DNA from: Pedococcus bigeumensis
GTDB taxonomy: Bacteria; Actinomycetota; Actinomycetes; Actinomycetales; Dermatophilaceae
Assembly (NCBI RefSeq): GCF_006438965.1
Contig: NZ_RCZM01000001.1
Coordinates: forward strand, 1,097-65,096
Length of the DNA stretch: 64,000 bases
Reading direction: 5' to 3'
The notes under the pieces: model-generated
Seen by the model: the letters and a program-made list of their open reading frames with translations, nothing else
Database searches by the model: none
Told to the model about the DNA's origin: nothing
Shown here: positions 52,451-61,280 of the stretch, piece by piece
Numbering within the stretch: position 1 is the first letter of the stretch
How the letters are laid out: the number at the start of each line of letters is the position of its first letter
Made by a program: the position numbers and the translations under genes

Positions 52451-53011
52451 ATGGAACCGGACGAGTCCCAGCCCTACACGATCGTGGTCGGCGTCAGCGC
52501 GACGTCGAAGTCACCCACGGCCCTGCACTGGGCGGCCGAGCTGGCCGCCCTGCGCGGCGGCCGGGTGGTGGCGGTGCGAGCCTGGCGGCCGACCCCGCCG
52601 CAGACCGCATCGCGGGTCACCCCGTCGCCGATCACCGAGGACGCCGGTGCAGCGCAGGCTCAGGCCCTGGCCGACCTGCAGGCGGACGTGGCCGAGGTGC
52701 TCGGTGGCGGCCATGGCGTCGAGGTGCGCCTGGTCCACGGCGGCAAGCGACGCAGCCTGCTGGTGGCTGCCGAGCATGCTGACCTGCTGGTCATCGATGC
52801 GCCTCGCCGGCTCGACATCTCGGCCATGCCGGGCTTTGCCATGCGCCTGGTCTCCAGCGCGAGCTGCCCCGTGGTGGTGATGCCGCCGCGCGTCTCGGGA
52901 GCCCCTCGGAGTGCGCTCGAACGCGCAGCCGGCAGCATGGCCCGCAACGTCACCGAGGCCGCCGGCCGCGCAGGGCGACCGGGGCTGAGCCACCCCCGTC
53001 CACCGGCCTAG
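52451..53011 (+). CDS. universal stress protein (UspA family)
   Basis: A 186-residue single-domain USP. IVVGVSATSKSPTALHWAAELAALRGGRVVAVRAW is the first strand-helix pair and ADLLVID..PRRLDISAMPGFAMRLVSSASCPVVVMPP ends the fold. The ATP-binding G-x2-G-x9-G(S/T) motif is not perfectly preserved here. The C-terminal tail is Arg/Gly/Pro-rich. It sits directly after the MFS transporter with ATG 52451 behind AGGAGG. The role is probably regulatory toward the transporter (inference). Confidence 0.88.
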   Translation: MEPDESQPYTIVVGVSATSKSPTALHWAAELAALRGGRVVAVRAWRPTPPQTASRVTPSPITEDAGAAQAQALADLQADVAEVLGGGHGVEVRLVHGGKRRSLLVAAEHADLLVIDAPRRLDISAMPGFAMRLVSSASCPVVVMPPRVSGAPRSALERAAGSMARNVTEAAGRAGRPGLSHPRPPA

Positions 53012-53015
53012 GTGC

Positions 53016-53049
53016 AGGTATGCCGCGTGGGCGACCACGCGGCATACCT
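53016..53049 (+). terminator. GTATGCCG-family perfect hairpin after usp gene
   Basis: Two 15-nt arms (53016-53030 and 53035-53049) pair perfectly around GCGA, with GTATGCCGCGTGG as the core. It follows the universal stress protein gene by four bases and is the third member of this hairpin family. Confidence 0.75.
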
Positions 53050-53078
53050 CGCCTGGGTGCTCGGGTTAGGTTGGCACC

Positions 53079-53585
53079 ATGGAGAACTGGGAATCTCCGG
53101 TCGAGCGGGCGATCCGCGAGGCACAGGAGCGCGGGGAGTTCGACAACCTGCCCGGCGCGGGCAAGCCGCTGCGCAACCTCGGCAGCCCCGACGTCGAGGA
53201 CCCGGACTGGTGGGTCAAGGGGCTGGTCCAGCGCGAGCAGCTCGACATGACCGCGGCGATGCCGCCGGCCATCGCGCTGCGCAAGGAGGCGGCCACGTTC
53301 CCCGAGTCGCTCCTCGAGCTGCGCACCGAGGAGAGCGCCCGCATCGTGCTCGAGGACTTCAACCACCGGGTCAAGGTGGACCGGCTGCGTCCGGCCGTCG
53401 GCAACCTGCCGCCACTGCTCGCGCGCACCGTCGACGTGGACGACCTCGTCGGGCAGTGGCGCGCTCTGCGGGCCCTGCGCGCTCAGTCGGCGGCGGACCC
53501 GCCTCGTCGCGAGGCCGCCTCAGCGCCTGGCTCCCGTCCCGGCTCGTGGTTCGCTCGGCTGTTGCGCCGTACTTCGGCCAGCTGA
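53079..53585 (+). CDS. DUF1992 family protein
   Basis: A 168-residue protein. ESPVERAIREAQERGEFDNLPGAGKPL is the hallmark of the DUF1992 domain, found alone or behind J-domains. The region WWVKGLVQREQ and a helical middle follow; the tail is Arg/Ser/Ala-rich. The function is not defined. ATG 53079 has no strong Shine-Dalgarno but is the first start and fits the family. It is probably a monocistronic gene between two hairpins. Confidence 0.88.
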   Translation: MENWESPVERAIREAQERGEFDNLPGAGKPLRNLGSPDVEDPDWWVKGLVQREQLDMTAAMPPAIALRKEAATFPESLLELRTEESARIVLEDFNHRVKVDRLRPAVGNLPPLLARTVDVDDLVGQWRALRALRAQSAADPPRREAASAPGSRPGSWFARLLRRTSAS

Positions 53586-53723
53586 CCTACCCCGAGCCCG
53601 GGCGATGCCGCCGCGCGGCCGTGCCTTGGTGCCGCTTCCGCCGCGAATGCACTCACCTCTCGGGACGTGGCGTGCATTCCTGCCACGTCCGCCACGAATG
53701 GCGCCTTGGGCGGCCGTCGAGCA

Positions 53724-53753
53724 GCCGTTCGTGGCGTCGGAGCCACGAACGGC
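53724..53753. terminator. hairpin in the 288-base gap before the lamin-tail gene
   Basis: Arms GCCGTTCGTGGC (53724-53735) and GCCACGAACGGC (53742-53753) pair perfectly around a 6-nt loop, in the gap 53586-53873. A weaker GTGGC/GCCAC pair lies upstream. Nothing else is visible in the gap. Confidence 0.5.
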
Positions 53754-53873
53754 CCGGACTCCGACGTCAGCTGCGGCGCTCCCGGCCTCTGCGCCTCGTC
53801 CGTTCGGACCGAGCCGGGTGGCAAAGGTGCGAAGTCGGCATTTCGGGCGGTCGCACCGCCCTAGCCTCGCGTC

Positions 53874-54332
53874 ATGCGCTCTCGCCTCGCCCTCGCCGCC
53901 GTGCCCGCCGTTGCCCTGACCTTCGGGCTGCTCGCCCCGGTGTCCGCCGAGGCCGCCGTGCCCGCCATCCGGATCACCCAGATCCAGTACGACTCGCCCG
54001 GCTCGGACAAGGGGTCCAACGCCAGCCTCAACAGCGAGTGGGTGCGGATCACCAACACCACGGCGCAGAACCGGTCGCTCAGCGGCTGGACGCTGAAGGA
54101 CAAGCAGGGCTTCACCTACCGGTTCCCGAGCTTCACGCTCAAGGCCAAGACCTCGGTCGTCGTCTACACCGGCAAGGGCAGCGCGACGAGCACCAAGCGC
54201 TACTACAACCGCTCCTGGTACGTCTGGAACAACACCGGCGACTCGGCCTACCTGCGCGACAGCAAGGGCGTCCTCAAGGACTCCTGGACGTTCAAGGACG
54301 CCAGCGCCGCCGCGTACCGCGTGAGCCGTTGA
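53874..54332 (+). CDS. secreted lamin-tail domain protein
   Basis: A 152-residue exported protein made of one lamin-tail (LTD) Ig-like domain. The signal peptide (LALAAVPAVALTFGLLAPVSAEA) is cut near residue 28. The domain starts AIRITQIQYDSPG and has NSEWVRITNTTAQNRSLSGWTLKD, FTYRFPSFTLKAKTSVVVYTGKG, and WNNTGDSAYLRDSKGVLKDSW. LTDs usually accompany nucleases or hydrolases; here the domain stands alone. A small secreted binding protein is the likely role. ATG 53874 has no strong Shine-Dalgarno. Confidence 0.85.
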   Translation: MRSRLALAAVPAVALTFGLLAPVSAEAAVPAIRITQIQYDSPGSDKGSNASLNSEWVRITNTTAQNRSLSGWTLKDKQGFTYRFPSFTLKAKTSVVVYTGKGSATSTKRYYNRSWYVWNNTGDSAYLRDSKGVLKDSWTFKDASAAAYRVSR

Positions 54333-54354
54333 ACGGCTGACCGAACCCCTGAGC

Positions 54355-55071
54355 TCAGGCGCCTGAGTCGTTCACCCGCAGGACGCTCTCCTGGGAGGGC
54401 AGCTGGTCCTGCTTGACCAGGCCGACGGGGCAGGTCATCCCGTTGGGTCCGTGGTTGCAGTAGCCGCCGGGGTTCTTGTAGAGGTACTGCTGGTGGTAGT
54501 CCTCGGCGTAGTAGAACGTGCCGGCGTCCTCGGCTGAGCGGATCTCGGTCGTGATCGTGCCGAAGCCGTTGTCGGACAACACCTTCTGGAACGCCTCGCG
54601 GGTCGCCTCGGCAGCGCGCGCCTGGTCGGGCGTGGTCCAGTAGATGGCCGACCGGTATGCCGTGCCGATGTCGTTGCCCTGCCGGTTGCCCTGGGTGGGG
54701 TCGTGGTTCTCCCAGAACTCCTTCAGCAGCAGCTCGGGCGTGGTCACCTGCGGGTCGTAGGCCACGAGCACGGCCTCGGCATGGCCGGTCAGGCCGGTGC
54801 AGGTCTCCTCGTAGGTCGGGTTCGGCGTCAGGCCACCCATGTAGCCCGCCGCCGTCGTCACGACCCCGGGCAGCCGCCAGAAGATCCGCTCGGCTCCCCA
54901 GAAGCACCCCATCGCGATGTAGAGCACCTCGGTCCCCTCGGGCCAGGGCCCCTCGAGCGGGGTGTGCAGCACGACGTGCTCGTCGGCGATGTGGAACGGA
55001 CGCTGCTCGCGTCCGTGCAGGGCGTTCTCGGCGGTGGGCAGGGTCGTCTTGGCACGCGATCCGAATATCAC
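54355..55071 (-). CDS. msrA: peptide-methionine (S)-S-oxide reductase
   Basis: A 238-residue MsrA that reduces methionine S-sulfoxide in proteins. The catalytic Cys56 is in [49 protein letters not shown] and [11 protein letters not shown] are standard. The C-terminal region has [15 protein letters not shown] with resolving-type Cys residues. GTG 55071 is chosen since the family often starts with FGSRAKT; its Shine-Dalgarno is weak. Convergent with the lamin-tail gene and divergent from a GNAT gene. Confidence 0.94.
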   Translation of the reverse strand: MIFGSRAKTTLPTAENALHGREQRPFHIADEHVVLHTPLEGPWPEGTEVLYIAMGCFWGAERIFWRLPGVVTTAAGYMGGLTPNPTYEETCTGLTGHAEAVLVAYDPQVTTPELLLKEFWENHDPTQGNRQGNDIGTAYRSAIYWTTPDQARAAEATREAFQKVLSDNGFGTITTEIRSAEDAGTFYYAEDYHQQYLYKNPGGYCNHGPNGMTCPVGLVKQDQLPSQESVLRVNDSGA

Positions 55072-55198
55072 GACCGTTCCAACGCCTGCCTGCGGGCGAC
55101 TGTTCCATCGAGGGGTTCTGGCCCTTGCGGGGCTCACCAGCCCGCTCACCGGCCAAACTGGTTGGCGCCGGTGGTGCCCGCCCGGGCAGGGTGGACGG

Positions 55199-56212
55199 AT
55201 GGTCACCCTCACCCTGATCGACGACCCCGACGGGGCGCAGCGACGGCTGTTCGACGACTGGGTGGAGGTCCTCGCCGCGGACGGCCGACACGTCTTCGGC
55301 GCCGACCACACCTCCTGGTCGGCTGACGAGCTGCGCGAGCTGGGTCGCAGCACCGACCGCCCTCGGATCTCGTGGGCGGCCGTCACCGACGACGGGACGG
55401 TCGTGGGCGCCGCCGGGTTGGTGATGCCTCAGCACGACAACAGGACGCAGGGTGTGGTCATCGTGGTGGTCCACCCCGATCACCGGCGGCACGGCGTCGG
55501 CACGCTGCTGCTCGAGCACACCGAGGCCGTGGCCCGCGAGCACGGCCGCACCCTGTTGCTGACCCAGACCCAGTGGCCAGTCGACGGGCGCGACGAGAGC
55601 GGCGAGGAGTTCGCCGCCCCCCACGGGTATGCCGGTGCGCAGACCGTGCTGCGCAGCTCGCTGTCCCTGCCCGCTGACCGGGCGCGGCTGGAAGCTGCGT
55701 CGTCCCGGACCGGGGACGGCGCGGACGGCTACGTCATGCAGACCTGCTGGGACGGCATACCCGAGGAGTGGTTGGCGGGTCGCGCGGAGCTGAGCCGGCG
55801 GATGAGCACCGACATCCCGTTCGGCGACCTCCAGCTCGAGGAGGAGAGCTGGGACGAAGTCCGGGTCCGGGCCGAGTACCAGCGCATCGCGGCCATGGGA
55901 CGGCGGGCGGTCGACACCTTCGCCGTCCACGAGGCCAGCGGGGAGCTGGTCGGCTACACGCAGGTGCAGGTGCCGCGCGGCGCCCTGGTGGCGTTCCAGC
56001 AGGACACCCTGGTCATGCGGGAGCACCGGGGACACCGGGTGGGGTTGCGGATGAAGGCGGCCAGCACGCTTGCCCTGATGGCCGAATCCCCGACCACGAC
56101 GAGCGTGCGGACCTGGAACGCCGACGACAACGCGCCCATGCTGGCGGTCAACCACGCGGTCGGCTACGTCCACGACGCGATGATGCGCGAGTGGCAGAAG
56201 GAGGCGCCGTGA
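55199..56212 (+). CDS. two-domain GNAT acetyltransferase-like protein
   Basis: A 337-residue protein. The N-terminal GNAT half has [24 protein letters not shown] (acetyl-CoA R/Q-x2-G-x-G/A pyrophosphate loop). The C-terminal half has [20 protein letters not shown] and ends [10 protein letters not shown]. Such tandem GNAT proteins resemble mycothiol- or aminoglycoside-acetylating types, but no substrate can be read. ATG 55199 follows AGGGTGGAC. Its TGA overlaps the GTG of the MOSC gene by four bases, so they form one operon. Confidence 0.85.
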   Translation: MVTLTLIDDPDGAQRRLFDDWVEVLAADGRHVFGADHTSWSADELRELGRSTDRPRISWAAVTDDGTVVGAAGLVMPQHDNRTQGVVIVVVHPDHRRHGVGTLLLEHTEAVAREHGRTLLLTQTQWPVDGRDESGEEFAAPHGYAGAQTVLRSSLSLPADRARLEAASSRTGDGADGYVMQTCWDGIPEEWLAGRAELSRRMSTDIPFGDLQLEEESWDEVRVRAEYQRIAAMGRRAVDTFAVHEASGELVGYTQVQVPRGALVAFQQDTLVMREHRGHRVGLRMKAASTLALMAESPTTTSVRTWNADDNAPMLAVNHAVGYVHDAMMREWQKEAP

Positions 56213-56673
56213 GAGACGACCCGGTCGACGCCGACCTCGGAACGGTGGTCTCGATCCATGTCGCGAAGGCCACCAAGCTGCCGATGCGACCCGTCGAGTC
56301 TGTCGTGGCGGAAGCCGGGGCCGGCCTGGTGGGTGACCGTTACCACGGCTCGAAGCACCGGCACGTGACGGTGCAGTCGGCACCGTCGTTGGCGCAGGCA
56401 AGCCACGCCCTGGGGGCAACCGTCGAGGCGGGCGCGACCCGTCGCAACATCACCCTGTCGGGTGGTCCGGTCCCCGGCCGGCCGGGCACCCGGATCCGGA
56501 TGGGGGAGGCGCTGCTCGAGGTGGTGCGCCCAGCGGCGCCGTGTCGCCTGATGGACGACCTCATCGGGCCGGGGGCCAGGAAGGCCCTGCACGCCAGGGG
56601 TGGCACGGTCTTCCGGATCCTCGAAGGAGGGGTCATCCGGGTGGGTGACCCGGTGGTGCGGGAGGGGTCCTGA
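56209..56673 (+). CDS. MOSC domain protein
   Basis: A 154-residue protein with a MOSC sulfur-carrier fold. GLVGDRYHG, the middle beta-barrel (RRNITLSGGPVPGRPGTRIRMGEALLEV, spread over the domain) and the conserved Cys in APCRLMDD are visible; the Cys carries sulfur in related molybdenum cofactor sulfurases. No N-terminal beta-barrel domain is present. GTG 56209 overlaps the GNAT stop. Single-domain MOSC proteins of this type are often linked to detoxification or sulfur transfer; the role is not known. Confidence 0.88.
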   Translation: MRDDPVDADLGTVVSIHVAKATKLPMRPVESVVAEAGAGLVGDRYHGSKHRHVTVQSAPSLAQASHALGATVEAGATRRNITLSGGPVPGRPGTRIRMGEALLEVVRPAAPCRLMDDLIGPGARKALHARGGTVFRILEGGVIRVGDPVVREGS

Positions 56674-56694
56674 GCGGGGGCTAGCCTTGCCGCC

Positions 56695-57885
56695 ATGACC
56701 GAGCAGAACAGCAGCGACCAGGGCTTCTCGACGCGTGCGATCCACGCGGGACAGGAGCCCGACCTGGGCACCGGAGCCGTGATCACGCCCATCTTCCAGG
56801 TCTCCACCTACAAGCAGGACGGGATCGGCGGCTTCCGCGGCGGCTACGAGTACAGCCGCTCGGCCAACCCGACCCGGACGGCGCTGGAGGAGTGCTTCGC
56901 GGCGCTCGAGGGCGGTGCCCGCGGGTTCGCGTTCTCGTCCGGGCTGGCCGGTCAGGACACCGTGCTGCGCGCGCTGCTCAAGCCGGGCGACCACGTCGTC
57001 GTGCCGAGCGACGCCTACGGCGGCACCTACCGGCTGTTCAACAAGGTCCTCTCCACCTGGGGTGTCGAGCACACCATTGCCAAGATCGCGGACGTCGAGT
57101 CGGTGCGTGCCGCGATCCGCCCCGGGCAGACCAGGATCGTGTGGGTCGAAACGCCCACCAACCCCCTGCTCGGGATCGCTGACATCACCGCCCTCGCTGA
57201 GATCGCACACGAGGCCGGCGCCCTGCTCGTCGTCGACAACACGTTCGCGTCGCCCTACCTCCAGCAGCCGCTGGCCCTCGGGGCCGACATCGTCACCCAC
57301 TCGACCACCAAGTACTGCGGGGGTCACTCCGACGTCGTCGGCGGCGCGGTCGTCGTGGGCAAGGACATCACCGTGCCGGGCTTCGAGGACGCGGTGGATC
57401 GCGTTGCCTTCCACCAGAACTCGATGGGTGCGGTCGCCGGCCCGATGGACGCCTGGCTGGTCCTTCGCGGGCTCAAGACGCTGGCGATCCGGATGGAGCG
57501 GCACAGCGACAACGCCGAGCGGGTCGTCGACTTCCTGCTCGGCCACCCGGCCGTCAGTGCGGTCCACTACCCGGGGCTGGAGAGCCACCCCGGCCACGAG
57601 GTCGCCAAGCGCCAGATGAAGCGGTTCGGCGGGATGATCTCGTTCCAGGTCAAGGTCGGCGAGGACGTCGCCGTCAAGGTCTGCGGCGAGACGCAGCTGT
57701 GGACCCTGGGGGAGTCGCTCGGTGGCGTCGAGTCGCTCATCGAGCACCCGGCCCGGATGACGCACGTCTCCGTTGCCGGCACCGAGCTCGAGGTCCCCGC
57801 CGACCTGATCCGGCTGTCGGTCGGCATCGAGGACGTCGAGGACCTCATCGCGGACCTCCAGCAGGCCCTCGACCGGCTCGGCTGA
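56695..57885 (+). CDS. metB: cystathionine gamma-synthase
   Basis: A 396-residue PLP enzyme of the Cys/Met metabolism family. Motifs are FSTRAIHAGQEPD, PIFQVSTYKQDG, YEYSRSANPTRTALEECFA, FSSGLAGQDTV, the PLP Lys206 in HSTTKYCGGHSDVVGG, and ESLGGVESLIEHPARMTH. It makes cystathionine from an acylated homoserine and cysteine; some family members also act as gamma-lyases, so direction relative to cbs is uncertain. ATG 56695 is the only good start. It is 21 bases after the MOSC gene and near greA–mca, as in mycobacteria. Confidence 0.93.
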   Translation: MTEQNSSDQGFSTRAIHAGQEPDLGTGAVITPIFQVSTYKQDGIGGFRGGYEYSRSANPTRTALEECFAALEGGARGFAFSSGLAGQDTVLRALLKPGDHVVVPSDAYGGTYRLFNKVLSTWGVEHTIAKIADVESVRAAIRPGQTRIVWVETPTNPLLGIADITALAEIAHEAGALLVVDNTFASPYLQQPLALGADIVTHSTTKYCGGHSDVVGGAVVVGKDITVPGFEDAVDRVAFHQNSMGAVAGPMDAWLVLRGLKTLAIRMERHSDNAERVVDFLLGHPAVSAVHYPGLESHPGHEVAKRQMKRFGGMISFQVKVGEDVAVKVCGETQLWTLGESLGGVESLIEHPARMTHVSVAGTELEVPADLIRLSVGIEDVEDLIADLQQALDRLG

Positions 57886-57923
57886 GCAGGCAGTGACAAG
57901 GGCGGGCGGCTTCAGGCGGACAT

Positions 57924-59255
57924 GTGACGCAGCTGCTGTGTGTCGACTTCGGCTCGACCTTCACCAAGGCGGTGCTCGTCGCCGCAGACGGAACGGTGGT
58001 CACCACCGCGTCGACACCGACGACCATCGGCACCGACGTCCTCCATGGCTACCGCACCCTGCGCGCCGAGCTCGCCGCTCACGGTGCGGTCGACGAGGTC
58101 CTCGCCTGTTCGAGCGCGGGCGGCGGACTGCGGCTCGCCGTCGTCGGTTATGAGCGCGAGGTCACCGCGCAGGCCGGCCACCGGGTCGGGCTGAGCGCCG
58201 GTGCGCGGGTTGCCCACGTGACGTCGGGAGCGTTGTCGGGCGCAGCCGTCCGACAGCTGCAGGCCAGTCGCCCCGACCTCGTGCTGCTGGTCGGGGGCAC
58301 CGATGGAGGCAACGCAGAAGTGTTGCTGCACAACGCATCTCGACTCGCCAAGGCGCGCATCACGGCACCCGTGGTGGTGGCCGGAAACGCCGACGCGCGG
58401 GCCGAGGTCGAGGCGAGGCTGTCCTCCACGGGGCGGTCCTTCACGGTGGCAGACAACGTGCTGCCCGCGATCGGCGTCATCGCACCGGAGTCGGCGCGGG
58501 CCGCGATCCGGCGGGTCTTCCTCGAGCACGTCATCGGCGGCAAGGGGCTGTCGCGGGGTCCTGACTTCGCGGCGATGGTCCAGGCGCCGACACCCGACGC
58601 GGTCCTCGACGGGGTGGCTGTGCTCGCCGAGCACCTGGACGGCGACGTCTTGGTGGTCGACATCGGCGGGGCCACCACCGACGTCTACTCCGCCCTGCGC
58701 CCGCAGGGCGAGGACGCCGGGCTCGCCAAGGACGTCGTCGCGCCGCTGTGGCACTCGCGCACCGTCGAGGCCGACCTCGGCATGCGGTGGAACGCCGAGG
58801 GGATCGTGGAGGCCGCGCACCGCGAGCAGGTGCCCCTCCCCGAAGGCATCGAGGCGTATGCCGCGCGCGTGGTCCGCGACACCGGGCACCTTCCGGTGGG
58901 CGACGGTGAGTGGGGGTTCGACCTGGCGCTCGCGAGGGCTGCCGCCGTCGTGGCCGTGCGCCGCCATGCCCGTCCGCCCGGGCCGGGCGCCGGCGCGAGG
59001 CCGCTTGCCGACGTGCAGGTGGTCGTCGGGTCCGGCGGCGTGCTTCGGCATGCGACGCCGGAGGGTCGCGATTCGGTGCTCTACGCCGTGGCCACGGACC
59101 ACGCCGGCGGCTGGAAGGTGCCGCGGGCGGCAGCGGTGGTGACGGACACGGCATACCTGCTGTTCGCGGTCGGGCTGTTGCGCGATACGCACCCCGAGGC
59201 CGCGCGGGCGCTGGCACGGACCGTGGTCGGCGGGACTGTCGGTGGTGGGTCGTAG
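57924..59255 (+). CDS. orphan MutL/GlmL-like reactivase-type protein
   Basis: A 443-residue ASKHA-fold protein of the glutamate-mutase MutL/GlmL family. LLCVDFGSTFTKAVLV (phosphate loop 1), CSSAGGGLRLAVVGYE, LLVGGTDGGNAEVLLHNA and VLVVDIGGATTDVYS (phosphate loop 2) are clear. In known loci it sits between the glutamate mutase genes and is thought to reactivate or chaperone the B12 enzyme. Neither mutase subunit is encoded in this window, so its client is unknown. GTG 57924 is the likely start; the next downstream in-frame start is far. It follows metB by 38 bases. Confidence 0.85.
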   Translation: MTQLLCVDFGSTFTKAVLVAADGTVVTTASTPTTIGTDVLHGYRTLRAELAAHGAVDEVLACSSAGGGLRLAVVGYEREVTAQAGHRVGLSAGARVAHVTSGALSGAAVRQLQASRPDLVLLVGGTDGGNAEVLLHNASRLAKARITAPVVVAGNADARAEVEARLSSTGRSFTVADNVLPAIGVIAPESARAAIRRVFLEHVIGGKGLSRGPDFAAMVQAPTPDAVLDGVAVLAEHLDGDVLVVDIGGATTDVYSALRPQGEDAGLAKDVVAPLWHSRTVEADLGMRWNAEGIVEAAHREQVPLPEGIEAYAARVVRDTGHLPVGDGEWGFDLALARAAAVVAVRRHARPPGPGAGARPLADVQVVVGSGGVLRHATPEGRDSVLYAVATDHAGGWKVPRAAAVVTDTAYLLFAVGLLRDTHPEAARALARTVVGGTVGGGS

Positions 59256-59300
59256 CGTCGCTCCCTGACCGGGGTCGCGCTGGCGTGGGTGCATGAGGGC

Positions 59301-59355
59301 TTGCCGTCGCGATCAGTAACGCGATATAACGTGTCTGGATAAACGCGATATAACG
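59301..59355 (+). promoter_or_regulatory. promoter with two repeated operators before the ABC exporter genes
   Basis: AACGCGATATAACG occurs at 59318-59331 and 59342-59355, 24 bp apart. TTGCCG (59301-59306), 18 nt and TATAAC (59325-59330) make a promoter whose -10 lies in the first repeat. A repressor binding both would block the exporter operon; no regulator gene is adjacent. Confidence 0.6.
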
Positions 59356-59415
59356 CGAATGGGAGGACCGGAAAATGGTTGGTTCGGCGATGAGGCCCCG
59401 GCCTATGGTCGAGGC

Positions 59416-60390
59416 ATGACCTCCCTGGCGATCGAGGCGGAGCACCTCGTCAAGCGGTTCGGTGACCAGACGGCGGTCGACGACGTGAGCTTCTCGGTGC
59501 CGGAGGGTTCGGTCCTGGGACTGCTCGGGCCCAACGGCGCAGGGAAGACGACGACGGTGCGGATGATGACCACGCTCTCCAAGCCGACGAGCGGCACAGC
59601 CCGCGTCGCCGGGCACGACGTGCTGCGCGAGCCTGATGCGGTGCGTCGGTCGATGGGTCTCACCGGCCAGGCCGCCACCGTCGACGAGCTGCTCACCGGT
59701 CGCGAGAACATCCGGCTGATCGGCTCGCTCTACGGGCTGTCCTCGAGCTACGTCAAGGCGGCCGGCTCCGACCTGCTGGAGCGGTTCTCGCTGAGCGAGG
59801 CGGCCGACCGCACGGTCAAGACCTACTCAGGCGGCATGCGCCGACGGCTCGACCTCGCCGTCAGCCTCATCGCCACGCCGCGCGTGCTGTTCCTCGACGA
59901 GCCCACGACGGGCCTGGACCCCCGCAGCCGTGTTGAGCTGTGGGAGGTCCTGCGTGGGCTGGTCAAGGACGGCACCACGCTGCTCCTCACGACCCAGTAC
60001 CTCGAGGAGGCCGACCAGCTCGCCGACCGCATCGTCGTCATCGACCGCGGCCAGATCATCGCCGAGGGCACCCCGCTCGAGCTCAAGGACCGCAGCGGCA
60101 AGGCGAGCCTGGTCCTCACCGTCTCGCGTGCGGAGGACCTGCAGACGGCCGCCGAGATGCTGCGCCAACGCGTGTCCGAGGTGCACGTCGACGAGGCCGC
60201 ACGCCAGCTGACCGCGCCGGCCGAGGGGCTGCGCGACATGACCCGGATCGCGGCCGTCTTCGAGGACAGCGCGATCGAGCTCGACGACCTCGGCCTGAAG
60301 CGACCGAGCCTGGACGACGTGTTCCTCCACCTCACCGGCCACCGCGCCGAGGACACCGACGCAACCACCGACGAGGAGCAGGCGTCATGA
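59416..60390 (+). CDS. DrrA-type ABC exporter ATP-binding protein
   Basis: A 324-residue ATPase. Walker A is GPNGAGKTT, the Q-loop MGLTGQAATVDEL, the signature YSGGMRRRLDLA, Walker B RVLFLDEPTTGLDP, and the H-loop position is TTQYLEEADQLADR (Gln in place of the switch His, as in DrrA proteins). A ~90-residue C-terminal regulatory domain follows, as in daunorubicin-resistance type exporters. ATG 59416 replaces an upstream ATG that lies 19 codons earlier. The stop overlaps the permease ATG by ATGA. Likely exports a hydrophobic compound or drug. Confidence 0.93.
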   Translation: MTSLAIEAEHLVKRFGDQTAVDDVSFSVPEGSVLGLLGPNGAGKTTTVRMMTTLSKPTSGTARVAGHDVLREPDAVRRSMGLTGQAATVDELLTGRENIRLIGSLYGLSSSYVKAAGSDLLERFSLSEAADRTVKTYSGGMRRRLDLAVSLIATPRVLFLDEPTTGLDPRSRVELWEVLRGLVKDGTTLLLTTQYLEEADQLADRIVVIDRGQIIAEGTPLELKDRSGKASLVLTVSRAEDLQTAAEMLRQRVSEVHVDEAARQLTAPAEGLRDMTRIAAVFEDSAIELDDLGLKRPSLDDVFLHLTGHRAEDTDATTDEEQAS

Positions 60391-61244
60391 CAACCGAGAC
60401 CACCACCCGCGCGTCGGCCAGCGGCATCGCCCGGCCAGAGATCAGGCCCACCGGGCTGTTGCGCCAGTCGCTGGCGATCACCCGGCGCAACCTCATCCAC
60501 ATCAAGCGGATGCCCGAGATGCTGATGGACGTCACCATCCAGCCGGTGATGTTCGTCCTGCTCTTCGCCTACGTCTTCGGTGGCTCGATCGCCGTCCAGG
60601 GCTCGCCGGCCGGCTACCGCGAGTGGCTGATGGGCGGGATCATGGGGCAGACGATCGCCTTCGCGTCCTTCATCGTGGCGGTCGGGCTCACCGCCGACAT
60701 CGACAAGGGCATCGTCGACCGGATGCGGTCGCTCCCGATCAACCCGTCCGCGGTGCTCGTGGGGCGCAGCATCTCCAGCCTGCTGCACTCCAGCATCGGC
60801 ATCCTGGTCATGTCCGTGACCGGGTTGTTCGTCGGCTGGCGGATCAGGGGCAGCCTCGCGGAGGCCGTGCTGGCCTACGCCCTGCTGCTGCTCTGGGGTT
60901 TCGCCATGATCTGGGTCGGGATCCTGGTCGGGTCGGCCATGCGGTCGGTCGAGGCCGTCAACGGCCTGATGTTCACGACGATGTTCCCGATCACCTTCCT
61001 GGCCAACACCTTTGCGCCGACCGACAAGATGCCGCACGGGCTGCGGGTGGTCGCCGAATGGAACCCGATCTCCTCGCTCGTCCAGGCGGTGCGACAGCTG
61101 TGGGGCAACGACATCCCGGTGCCGGCCGACGCACAGCTGCCGATGCACCACCCGGTCATCACCACGCTGATCTGGACGATCGGCCTGACTCTGGTCATCG
61201 CGCCGCTCGCGATCCGGGCCTTCAACAAGCGCACCCAGGGCTAG
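60387..61244 (+). CDS. DrrB-type ABC exporter permease (ABC-2)
   Basis: A 285-residue, six-helix ABC-2 membrane protein. ITRRNLIHIKRMPEMLMDVTIQPVMFVLLFAYVFGG is spread over the first helix region, and MRSLPINPSAVLVGRS and NTFAPTDKMPHGLRVVAEWNPISSLVQAVRQL are typical DrrB segments. It pairs with the ATPase encoded just upstream (4-bp overlap) to form an export pump controlled by the repeats at 59318-59355. Substrate unknown. Confidence 0.93.
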   Translation: MTTETTTRASASGIARPEIRPTGLLRQSLAITRRNLIHIKRMPEMLMDVTIQPVMFVLLFAYVFGGSIAVQGSPAGYREWLMGGIMGQTIAFASFIVAVGLTADIDKGIVDRMRSLPINPSAVLVGRSISSLLHSSIGILVMSVTGLFVGWRIRGSLAEAVLAYALLLLWGFAMIWVGILVGSAMRSVEAVNGLMFTTMFPITFLANTFAPTDKMPHGLRVVAEWNPISSLVQAVRQLWGNDIPVPADAQLPMHHPVITTLIWTIGLTLVIAPLAIRAFNKRTQG

Positions 61245-61280
61245 TCATCGACCGGTCGCGGAGGGACTAGCCTTCGCGGC

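Noticed and set aside
53586-53873. Remnant gene or small mobile element in the gap before the lamin-tail gene
   Set aside because: Inverted repeats exist but there is no transposase fragment or duplication of target bases.
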